DNA from: Pseudomonadota bacterium
GTDB taxonomy: Bacteria; Pseudomonadota; Gammaproteobacteria; Acidiferrobacterales; UBA6901
Assembly: GCA_021783175.1 (NCBI GenBank)
Contig: JAJXUF010000159.1
Location: forward strand, 1 to 6,695
DNA: 6,695 bases
Reading direction: 5' to 3'
The first letter of the stretch is position 1; each line of letters starts with the position of its first letter. The notes under the pieces were generated by a model. That model ran no database searches and was not told the origin of the DNA. It saw nothing but the letters and a program-made list of their open reading frames with translations. Below are positions 1-5,522 of the stretch, one piece after another. A program made the position numbers and the translations under genes.

Positions 1-2
1 CG

Positions 3-383
3 GATTTCCAGCTGGTGATCTCCTACAATCCCGGCTACCAGAGCGTGATGAAGGATCTGAAACAGTCTACCAAGCAGCGCTTCGGCGCCCTGGACTTCAA
101 TTACCCGGCGCATGCGATCGAAGAAGAGATCGTCTCCCATGAGACGGGCGTGGCACGCGAAATCGCGGGCAAGCTGGTCTCGATTGCGGAAATGGCGCGA
201 AACCTGAAAGGTCACGGCCTGGATGAAGGAATCTCCACGCGCATGCTGATCTACGCAGGCAACCTGATCTCAAAGGGCGTTGAAGTCAAGAAGGCCTGCT
301 GCGTCGCCCTGATTGCGCCGATCACGGACGACCCGGACATGCGTGATGCGCTCGATGCGGCGGTGACCACGTTCTTCGGATAG
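3..383 (+). CDS. cbbQ: CbbQ/NorQ-family MoxR AAA+ ATPase, C-terminal part (5' end outside window)
   Basis: The reading frame enters at base 3 and stops with TAG at 381-383. The first visible residues, DFQLVISYNPGYQS, followed by KDLKQSTKQRF, are the sensor/arginine-finger part of the MoxR-type AAA+ domain. The stretch GHGLDEGISTRMLIYAGNLI and the end PITDDPDMRDALDAAV form the helical lid typical of CbbQ/NirQ/NorQ. Walker A and B lie upstream of the window. In this family the ATPase forms a hexamer that works with a VWA-domain partner, either CbbO (removal of inhibitory sugar phosphates from form I rubisco) or NorD (maturation of nitric oxide reductase). I prefer CbbQ because MKDLK.STKQRF and GHGLDEG.STRM match my memory of CbbQ, whereas NirQ/NorQ usually reads KGLKPSTRQRF. 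The partner gene follows within about 115 bp on the same strand. The family call is firm; the Q subtype is about 70% likely. Confidence 0.9.
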   Translation, partial: DFQLVISYNPGYQSVMKDLKQSTKQRFGALDFNYPAHAIEEEIVSHETGVAREIAGKLVSIAEMARNLKGHGLDEGISTRMLIYAGNLISKGVEVKKACCVALIAPITDDPDMRDALDAAVTTFFG

Positions 384-442
384 GCGATACGACGATAATG
401 AAACCGATGAAAGACATATCGGTGACCGGTAACGGAGGATGC

Positions 443-502
443 ATGACTCCCATGCCCTGCTCAACCTGCATGGCGCCTGGCGGGAGCGCGGTCACAAAAT
501 GA
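443..502 (+). CDS. Possible 19-residue leader peptide overlapping the cbbO start
   Basis: This tiny frame (MTPMPCSTCMAPGGSAVTK) starts 4 nt after GGAGG at 434-438, the best Shine-Dalgarno match in the intergenic gap. It ends with TGA at 500-502, overlapping ATG 499-501 of the cbbO-like frame in a classic ATGA junction. The same frame is open back to ATG 398, which would make 34 residues, but that start has no good ribosome-binding site. It contains a CxxC pair. It could be a leader that couples translation of cbbO to ribosome arrival, or simply an accidental frame over the true N-terminus of CbbO if that starts at 439. Composition does not decide, since both frames have similar GC at third positions. 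I know no homologue. Confidence 0.2.
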   Translation: MTPMPCSTCMAPGGSAVTK

Positions 503-2412
503 ACCCTGCCTTCAACCGCCTTACGCTCGGGCTGAAAAAATATCTCGGCCTGTCTTCCCGCAAGTCCGTGGCTGACCTGCAGAAGGAACGGGAGAGAATG
601 AAACTGCTGGACGTTCAGCGGCGCATCGGCATGTACCTGCGAGGTCTCTGGGGCCGGGAATTCAGCATAAAGCCGAGAGAGGTCAAATTCTCAACCCTCC
701 GCGGATGCCATCCCTCCGTCGAGGACAACGCCATCCATTTGCCCGATGCCTATTACGAACTCACCCGAAACGGCGACCAGCACTTCACGGGACTGGAGTT
801 CTATCGGGCTGCTTCCGCCCATGCTGCGGCCCATATCGTTTATTCAAGGAAACGATCTGCTTCGGACGCGTTGGACACATGGCAAAAGGCGTTGATTTCC
901 GCGATCGAAGATGCACGAGTCGAAACGTTGGCGATACGCAGGTTCCCCGGCCTGAAGAAACTCTGGGCCGCGCAGCATTTGGCCACTCCTGAGCACCATC
1001 AGACTGCGGATGACTATCTGGACCGCCTCGCACGCGCGCTGCTGGATCAGACCTATGGGGATGACGATCCCTGGATCAGCAAAGGACGCACACTGTTCAA
1101 GGCAGCGGACAACCTGGAGAACGATGGTATCGCCCGGGACATCGGTATGGCGCTCGCGCACGAACTTCGGGAAAAGAAAGTCGATTTCAGCCCCGACTCC
1201 GGCGCGCACAGAGCAGCCTATCGAGACGACAACCGCCATCTGTGGGAATCCGCAAAACCCGCCGCCGACGAAGAGCAGATCGCACCCACCACATTCTTCG
1301 AATCGAAGATTCTTTCCATCTGGGAGTTTGCGAGATTCGGCTACGGCGAGAAGCGGAAATCGGCGATCACTTTCTACGACGCCGAGTTCCTCTTTGCAGA
1401 CGACAAGCCGCTTTCCGATGAAGAGGCCGAATCCGCTTCGGAGCTGGAGTCGGACGAAGACCTGAATAAGCTCTCTGCTTTGTTATCCCAAAAAAAGGCG
1501 GGCGAAGTGTCGTCCCCGGAAACCTATCATTATTCCGAATGGAATTTCCGCAGCCAGAACGAGACCGAGTCCTGGGTGACCGTGCGCGAAATGAATGCCG
1601 CACACGGCGATCTGCAGATCGTCGATAACATCATCGCGCAGAACAATCACCTCCTGTCGCGCATGAAGGCCCTGCTCAACGCCATCCGGTATGGAGGGGT
1701 ACACCGTGTCAGGAAGCTCGAGGAAGGCGACGATATAGACATCAACGCGGCAATCCGCTCCCAGATCGATATCAGGCTCGGCGTGCAGCCGGACCCCCGG
1801 ATCATGATGCGCACGGTGCGGAAGACGCGCGACATCTCGGTGTTGTTGCTGCTGGACCTTTCCCAGTCGACGAACGAAAAGGTTCAAGGCCAGGAGCACA
1901 CCGTGCTGGAACTGACCCAGCAGGTTTGCGTGCTGTTTTCGGACGCCATCGAAACGGTAGGCGATCCCTTGGCCATCCACGGTTTCTGTTCCGAAAGTCG
2001 GCACAATGTCGAATACTATCGGCTAAAGGATTTCGATCAGCCTTATGACGACGTACCCAAGGCGAAGATCGCAGGCATGACCGGCCAGCGCGCCACCCGC
2101 ATGGGAGCGGCGATACGCCACGCCACCTATCACCTGAACAAGCAGCACTCCCGCAAGAAGCTGCTGATACTCATTACCGACGGCGCACCGGATGACATCG
2201 ACGTGCGCGGTGAAGAATACCTGCGCTGGGACACGAAGAAGTCAGTCGAGGATGCGGGGCGCAGCGGTATCAATACATTCTGCATCAGCCTCGATCCCAG
2301 GGCGGACCGATATGTATCCCGGATATTCGGCGCCAGAAACTACATGGTCGTCGACCATGTCAGCTGCCTGCCCGAAAAGATGCTGATGCTGTATGCGGGG
2401 CTGACCCGTTAG
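499..2412 (+). CDS. cbbO: CbbO/NorD-family von Willebrand A domain protein, rubisco activase adaptor
   Basis: Partner of the preceding AAA+ ATPase. In the CbbQO activase one CbbO sits on a CbbQ hexamer and docks on the rubisco large subunit through its metal site, so that ATP-driven CbbQ can strip inhibitory sugar phosphates (known for the family). Counted from ATG 499 the protein has 637 residues. The N-terminal helical region contains IEDARVETLAIRRFPGLKKLW, a family signature. An acidic linker runs near residues 301-321 (DDKPLSDEEAESASELESDE). The VWA domain occupies about 445-637, with complete MIDAS residues D453-L-S455-Q-S457, T533 (TRMGAAIRHA) and D561 (LITDGAPDDID). The end IFGARNYMVVDHV...LPEK fits CbbO. 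The frame is also open from ATG 439 (657 residues), but there GGAGG touches the ATG with no spacer. I prefer 499, reached by ATGA coupling with GGGAG 12 nt upstream; this choice is weak. NorD is the main alternative, and the length is closer to NorD than to the longer CbbO proteins I recall. Confidence 0.85.
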   Translation: MNPAFNRLTLGLKKYLGLSSRKSVADLQKERERMKLLDVQRRIGMYLRGLWGREFSIKPREVKFSTLRGCHPSVEDNAIHLPDAYYELTRNGDQHFTGLEFYRAASAHAAAHIVYSRKRSASDALDTWQKALISAIEDARVETLAIRRFPGLKKLWAAQHLATPEHHQTADDYLDRLARALLDQTYGDDDPWISKGRTLFKAADNLENDGIARDIGMALAHELREKKVDFSPDSGAHRAAYRDDNRHLWESAKPAADEEQIAPTTFFESKILSIWEFARFGYGEKRKSAITFYDAEFLFADDKPLSDEEAESASELESDEDLNKLSALLSQKKAGEVSSPETYHYSEWNFRSQNETESWVTVREMNAAHGDLQIVDNIIAQNNHLLSRMKALLNAIRYGGVHRVRKLEEGDDIDINAAIRSQIDIRLGVQPDPRIMMRTVRKTRDISVLLLLDLSQSTNEKVQGQEHTVLELTQQVCVLFSDAIETVGDPLAIHGFCSESRHNVEYYRLKDFDQPYDDVPKAKIAGMTGQRATRMGAAIRHATYHLNKQHSRKKLLILITDGAPDDIDVRGEEYLRWDTKKSVEDAGRSGINTFCISLDPRADRYVSRIFGARNYMVVDHVSCLPEKMLMLYAGLTR

Positions 2413-2435
2413 CGATCCGCCCCCCTGATTCTTGC

Positions 2436-2624
2436 TTAGAATATCTTGACGACTTTGTGCCGGTTGACGTAAGCCAGCCACCAGGCACCTATGGTCAAGG
2501 CGCATGAGATTATTTTGGCGGTGAGCGATGTGATGATCAGCATATTCATTAGCAGGACTGCAGTGAACGCGGTGATATTAAACGCGATGATCATATAGAT
2601 GATCACCATGGGCAGCTTGAACAT
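2436..2624 (-). CDS. Small two-helix membrane protein, function unknown
   Basis: A 62-residue protein starting MFKLPMVIIYMIIAF. The frame is open from a TTG at 2639, but ATG at 2624-2622 is preferred because AAGGAG lies 6 nt upstream on the minus strand. Two hydrophobic segments (about residues 5-33 and 36-54) are separated by a very short turn, and the end YVNRHKVVKIF is basic, which suggests a helical hairpin in the inner membrane with the tail in the cytoplasm. It lies about 120 nt downstream of the ccoG-like gene on the same strand with no obvious terminator between, so co-transcription is likely. It converges on cbbO with a 23-bp gap. I do not recognise the family. The good ribosome-binding site and typical membrane-protein composition argue that it is real. 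Confidence 0.65.
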   Translation of the reverse strand: MFKLPMVIIYMIIAFNITAFTAVLLMNMLIITSLTAKIISCALTIGAWWLAYVNRHKVVKIF

Positions 2625-2744
2625 GATCTTCTCCTTCAACTTGAGTTGCGTTATTCCGGCGCTTCGGCTCTGGTGTTGCTGGCCTCAGACCCATGATCAC
2701 ACGGGCCACCTTCGAAACCGGGGGGCTGCAAAGCCAGCATCTGC

Positions 2745-3980
2745 TTACCGGGCCATCTTGCCCATGCCCGGAGGGTGAGTGCCAAGTTTCTCAGCCTCGG
2801 TCGTATAGTGCTGAACGCATTGCCGCCATTCTCCACTGGCAGAATCGTCCGGGGCCTGTTGCAGGAAGCAGGTGCATTTGCAGGCCGATGCACGGTAGCA
2901 CCCGGCGATGTTGCCTGCCTTGCACAGGGATTGCTGCTCCGCGCACTGGTTGCTACAGGCTCGGGCAATCTGGCGTTCCTTTAACTGCTGTTCGATCGGC
3001 ACCTGAGGTGCGATCTGCGGCTGCGTATAGATACCCCATACCATCATGGCCGCTCCCAGCACAAAGAAACTGCCCATCAGCCAGTTGAATCGGGAAAATA
3101 CGATCCCCAGTATTTTCTGCCGGATCGATCCTTCCTCTTGTTCGCCCAATTTGAAATTCAACAATCCCGGCGTTCCGGATTTTTCGTGCAACCGGTTGCA
3201 CGCATCGATACATTCTCCGCAGTCGAAGCAGCTATCGTGCATTTTAATGCTGGTCGGCTGGATATCGGTAATGCACAACGTTGCGCAGTAATTGCATTTG
3301 GCGCAGTCCTCCGAGCGCGAGGCATCGTAGGACACATGCAAGGCGCTTCGCGTCTTGAACATCTTCTGGCCCATTCGGTACAGGCAGGCGTAGTCGCACA
3401 TGAAATAGCGCACGGCCGCGATGTCGATGAAAATCAGCAACACCGAAAATAAATATGGAAATTGTATGAATCCTGACGTTTGATTGGAACCAAAGGTAAC
3501 GAAGGACCAAACTTCGTGCGGCGTATAGAAAAACAGTACCGGGACGAGTGCCAGAACCATTGCTGCCCCCAGAAATATTGCACCGAGGATCAGCCAATTG
3601 AGCGCTTTGTTTTTTGCAGCCGCAACGATCGCTCCTTTGCCGTCGACGCGGACATCCGCACGTTTGCCCAGGAATTTGTAGGTCAGGTTGTTCGCCCATT
3701 CTGCAAGCAGGTTCTGCGGACAAGCCCAGCCGCACCAGACGGCCCCGACAGTCGTATAGGTGATGACCGGCAAAGTAGTGAGCGCAATTGCGAGGCCAAA
3801 AATAAAGGCGAAATTCGACCACCATATCTGGTGGCCCATGATATGGAAACTTGCCAGTGCCCAGTCAATCTGAAATACCCCGAGGGCGGGAACAAGCGCA
3901 ATCACAAGCAAGGTGGCAAGCTGGATGGCGCGCCTGGGGATACGATATTTCGTCGGAAACATGTTTACTGTTTTTTCCAT
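2745..3980 (-). CDS. ccoG: CcoG/RdxA/FixG-like polytopic 4Fe-4S membrane protein with Cys-rich C-terminal tail
   Basis: 411 residues starting MEKTVNMFPTKYRIPRR. About five membrane segments are visible (near 17-37, 52-76, 128-150, 173-193, 298-318). C83-G-W-A-C87-P after TM2 and C195-D-Y-A-C199 after TM4 are the paired membrane-proximal cysteine motifs of the NapH/CcoG group. A ferredoxin-like domain carries two CxxCxxCxxxC clusters: C226/C229/C232/C236 and C251/C254/C257/C261. Proteins of this class pass electrons at the membrane; CcoG reduces copper during assembly of cbb3 oxidases (known for the family). CcoG normally has about 470 residues with a C-terminal Ig-like domain. Here that domain is absent, and the tail after TM5 has eight cysteines (342, 346, 353, 361, 367, 369, 371, 388). 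Five segments place this tail in the periplasm if the N-terminus is cytoplasmic. The start has no good ribosome-binding site (GGAG is 20 nt away), so the exact start is uncertain. Calling it true CcoG is tentative; a divergent NapH-type protein is possible. Confidence 0.85.
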   Translation of the reverse strand: MEKTVNMFPTKYRIPRRAIQLATLLVIALVPALGVFQIDWALASFHIMGHQIWWSNFAFIFGLAIALTTLPVITYTTVGAVWCGWACPQNLLAEWANNLTYKFLGKRADVRVDGKGAIVAAAKNKALNWLILGAIFLGAAMVLALVPVLFFYTPHEVWSFVTFGSNQTSGFIQFPYLFSVLLIFIDIAAVRYFMCDYACLYRMGQKMFKTRSALHVSYDASRSEDCAKCNYCATLCITDIQPTSIKMHDSCFDCGECIDACNRLHEKSGTPGLLNFKLGEQEEGSIRQKILGIVFSRFNWLMGSFFVLGAAMMVWGIYTQPQIAPQVPIEQQLKERQIARACSNQCAEQQSLCKAGNIAGCYRASACKCTCFLQQAPDDSASGEWRQCVQHYTTEAEKLGTHPPGMGKMAR

Positions 3981-4012
3981 AGAATTGAATTCAACGCAAA
4001 CTCCAATTGCAA

Positions 4013-4161
4013 TTACACAGCAGTCAGAAATTTAGACTACATTTCTTGGGATAACACTGCTCACCCTCTCCCCACCCCTCTCCCGCTAGCGGGAGAGGGA
4101 GGAGCGTAGCGAAGGAAGAGGGTTGTTAATAGTGTCGCCAATATTTCTGACTGCTATGTAA
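4013..4161. mobile_element. MITE-like palindromic element with 19-bp terminal inverted repeats
   Basis: The left end TTACACAGCAGTCAGAAAT (4013-4031) is the reverse complement of 4143-4161 with one mismatch (4018 against 4156). Inside, ACACT (4054-4058) pairs with AGTGT (4131-4135), ACCCTCT (4063-4069) with AGAGGGT (4117-4123), and the centre is a perfect palindrome. The whole element can therefore fold into one long imperfect hairpin. A TA dinucleotide lies at each end (4014-4015 and 4159-4160), as expected for a TA target duplication of the Tc1/mariner-IS630 type, though TA could also be part of the repeats. It encodes nothing. It ends 32 bp before the ccoG-like start, so it probably contributes to or interrupts that promoter. 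No transposase is present, so movement would need one in trans. Confidence 0.7.
4076..4099. repeat. Perfect 24-bp palindrome at the centre of the MITE-like element
   Basis: Twelve base pairs (half-site CCCTCTCCCGCT) are followed directly by their reverse complement, with the axis between 4087 and 4088. The flanking text (CACCCTCTCCCCACC to the left, GGAGCGTAGCGAAGGAAGAGGG to the right in part) resembles a dispersed repeat that I recall from many proteobacterial genomes, built on CCCTCTCCC/GGGAGAGGG. That resemblance is from memory. The axis almost coincides with the axis of the outer 19-bp repeats, so both belong to one symmetric element. Confidence 0.8.
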
Positions 4162-4164
4162 ACA

Positions 4165-4187
4165 AAGCCCCTGCTTTACAGGGGCTT
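4165..4187 (-). terminator. Probable rho-independent terminator, minus strand
   Basis: AAGCCCCTG (4165-4173) and CAGGGGCTT (4179-4187) form a perfect 9-bp stem with a 5-nt loop. Read on the minus strand the stem is followed by TGTTTAC, giving a short T-rich tract (CTTTGTTT). On the plus strand the stem is followed by CTGTCC, a poor tail. It would end transcripts coming from the right and insulate the ccoG-like gene from them. The only visible candidate upstream on that strand is the weak 36-codon frame at 4321-4431, so its original gene may have been lost. Confidence 0.55.
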
Positions 4188-4320
4188 CTGTCCGGTATTC
4201 TTGCTGCTGGCCGCGGGTATCTTTCAGATCGCTTCTTTATGCATAATCAGAGCATTGCGGATTCGTGGATATGTGACCAACTGCATTTGTATAATAAATC
4301 ATTTCAAGGTCATATGTATT

Positions 4321-4431
4321 TTATATAGACAGGAATTGAAGTTTCAGCCTGATGATTGAACAATTTTCCGAATCCAATTTCATATACCTCCACACCTTCG
4401 TGAGCACCTTGGCGAAATAGTACTTTGCCAT
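4321..4431 (-). CDS. Possible 36-residue small protein, or remnant
   Basis: The frame begins MAKYYFAKVLTKVWRYM and ends IIRLKLQFLSI. The ATG at 4431-4429 has GGAGGG about 11 nt upstream on the minus strand, rather far. An internal ATG near residue 17 has GGAGG only 3 nt upstream. Before the ATG the frame continues, readable as SDWRAVHN, back to a TAA, which could mean a longer ancestral protein. The product would be basic and aromatic-rich. The likely minus-strand terminator lies about 130 nt downstream. I do not recognise it; a chance frame is quite possible. Confidence 0.2.
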   Translation of the reverse strand: MAKYYFAKVLTKVWRYMKLDSENCSIIRLKLQFLSI

Positions 4432-4864
4432 GTTATGGACCGCCCTCCAATCACTCGATGTAAGTGTTATCCCTTATATCATCCGCCACAGCTTAGCAGT
4501 AACTTTGCAGATATTGAATTTGTCTGCCTGACGCGATGTTCTCGATCGCAACAGAGGATCGTTCCTTTTGTGGAGATACCGAACAACTAAAGCTACACTG
4601 CTGGTTCTGCAAACGGATGGTGCGACTTTCGTCAAGCAAACAGTGAATCTGTATTACGCCGACCACCGAGATGCCAACCCAACCTGCGGTGTCGATGACT
4701 TTGTCTCGGCCACTGACGATGCGTTGTGCGCAGTCCGGTTCGTTCACGATAGCGCGGTACGTTAATCAACCCGAGAGTTGCGAATGCAATAACGAAGATG
4801 CTCGCAAATGACAGGCTAGATTGGCAACACTGAAATATTTTTACAACCACGACAGGAGATGATC
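4432..4864. other. Intergenic stretch without a recognisable gene
   Basis: About 430 bp. Several frames of 65-84 codons are open on both strands (for example 4493-4747 minus, 4568-4765 plus, 4632-4850 minus), but they overlap one another, lack good ribosome-binding sites and show no family motif that I know. The minus frame from 4850 starts with a hydrophobic stretch (FASIFVIAFATLGLI) and then turns into arginine/histidine-rich sequence, as happens after a frameshift, so a decayed exported-protein gene is conceivable. The 5' leader and promoter of the gene at 4865 must lie at the right end; I found no clear -35/-10 pair there. Confidence 0.5.
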
Positions 4865-5263
4865 ATGTTTAAAAGAAATATTGCGGCATTTACTGGCACT
4901 TTGATATTTGTAGCCGGCGTAGCCTTGGCGGCCGATCAGGATCAGGATCGAACACGTTTACAGGATCAAACAAGAGATCAAGTTCAGGATCAGACGAGAG
5001 ATCGAATTCAGGATCGAACCCAAGATCAAGACAGGATCAGAGACAGGGACAGGATATACGGCAGTCAGTTAATGACTCAACAGGAACGCAACGAATACAG
5101 AAATCGAATGCGTTCTGCAAAAACAGCAGAAGAGCGGCAGCAAATTCGTGAAGAGCACCATGAGCGCATGAAAGTGCGGGCCAAAGAGCGTGGTGTCACC
5201 CTACCGAACGACCCTCCCATGAAACAAGGGGGCGGCATGAGATCGGGCGCCGGACAACGCTGA
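4865..5263 (+). CDS. Secreted Asp/Gln/Arg-repeat protein, function unknown
   Basis: 132 residues. AGGAG at 4854-4858 lies 6 nt before ATG 4865, whereas the upstream in-frame ATG 4859 touches it, so 4865 is chosen. Residues 1-22 form a signal peptide (MFKRN, hydrophobic core, ALA then ADQD) with likely cleavage after A22. Residues 25-56 are four 8-residue repeats of the type QDQTRDQV / QDQTRDRI, followed by RIRDRDR. A second region, about 65-112 (YGSQLMTQQERNEYRNRM, TAEERQQIREEHHERMK, RAKERGVTLP), looks conserved and helical. It resembles short exported proteins I recall from other beta- and gammaproteobacteria, and the LMTQQ start recalls the LTxxQ motif of Spy/CpxP without proving kinship. 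The end is a Gly-rich, flexible tail. A periplasmic or extracellular location is likely. It appears monocistronic. Confidence 0.85.
   Translation: MFKRNIAAFTGTLIFVAGVALAADQDQDRTRLQDQTRDQVQDQTRDRIQDRTQDQDRIRDRDRIYGSQLMTQQERNEYRNRMRSAKTAEERQQIREEHHERMKVRAKERGVTLPNDPPMKQGGGMRSGAGQR
4937..5032 (+). repeat. Four tandem 24-bp coding repeats
   Basis: Units begin at 4937, 4961, 4985 and 5009, each starting CAGGATC and, in the middle two, continuing to AGAGATCRARTT. They keep the reading frame and encode QDQDRTRL, QDQTRDQV, QDQTRDRI and QDRTQDQD. A degenerate extension (AGGATCAGAGACAGGGACAGG) follows. The two middle units differ at few positions, which suggests recent duplication and possible copy-number change by slippage or recombination. 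Confidence 0.85.
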
Positions 5264-5303
5264 TAGCGGCGGATTCAGGAAGTCGCGATGGTAATGCATT
5301 TCG

Positions 5304-5522
5304 ATGTTGCTTTACGTTGACGCCGTGTTAGCCACCTTGCTGAATAATGGCAGGGTGGCTGGCATACCTGCTGCGATTAGTCTGGGCCCCGGGTTTGAGT
5401 ACAACTCCAAAAACTGCGGTTTGACCTCAGACACTAGCATGCTCATCATTCCGAGTGAGGGGAAATATAAGGCCGGAGCCTGGGCGTTCAAGCTGACTGT
5501 GCCATACATCCAGATCAGGTGA
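5304..5522 (+). pseudogene. Broken outer-membrane beta-barrel protein gene, N-terminal fragment
   Basis: The frame (72 codons) contains ISLGPGFEYNSKN, DTSMLIIPSEGKYKAG and AWAFKLTVPYIQI. This is the start pattern of a family of outer-membrane barrel proteins (the transporter/MetA-pathway type), in which an alternating strand FEYNSGxYG is followed by DTxxxxIPxxGKYExGxWTFKLTVPYIxITGPG (recalled from memory). Here the frame stops with TGA just after the VPYIQI strand. Such barrels normally have 250 or more residues, so most of the protein is missing. The frame is the right size only for the first two or three strands. It has no good ribosome-binding site and its N-terminus (MLLYVDAVLATLL) is a poor signal peptide. 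The next 500 bp show no clean continuation. I therefore read it as a decayed copy. Confidence 0.5.
5330..5360 (+). other. 11-bp-stem hairpin downstream of the repeat protein gene
   Basis: AGCCACCTTGC (5330-5340) pairs with GCAGGGTGGCT (5350-5360) through one G-T pair, around a 9-nt loop. It lies 67 nt after the stop of the preceding gene. No T-run follows, so it may be a weak terminator or an mRNA-stabilising structure. It falls inside the pseudogene frame, which fits loss of coding function there. Confidence 0.35.

Noticed and set aside
2651..2740. 29-codon minus-strand frame directly after the ccoG-like stop (MLALQPPGFEGGP...)
   Set aside because: It has no clear ribosome-binding site and belongs to a longer frame that is only a shadow of the ccoG-like gene; nothing recognisable.
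4290..4295. Perfect TATAAT box on the plus strand
   Set aside because: No -35-like hexamer at 16-18 bp spacing and no gene starts within 500 bp downstream; expected by chance in this AT-rich stretch.
4568..4765. 65-codon plus-strand frame
   Set aside because: Starts at TTG without a good ribosome-binding site, overlaps minus-strand frames, and shows no known motif.
4493..4850. Overlapping minus-strand frames that might be a decayed BON-domain or other exported protein
   Set aside because: I tried to read a BON-like pattern in all three frames but found no convincing match; kept only as a remark.
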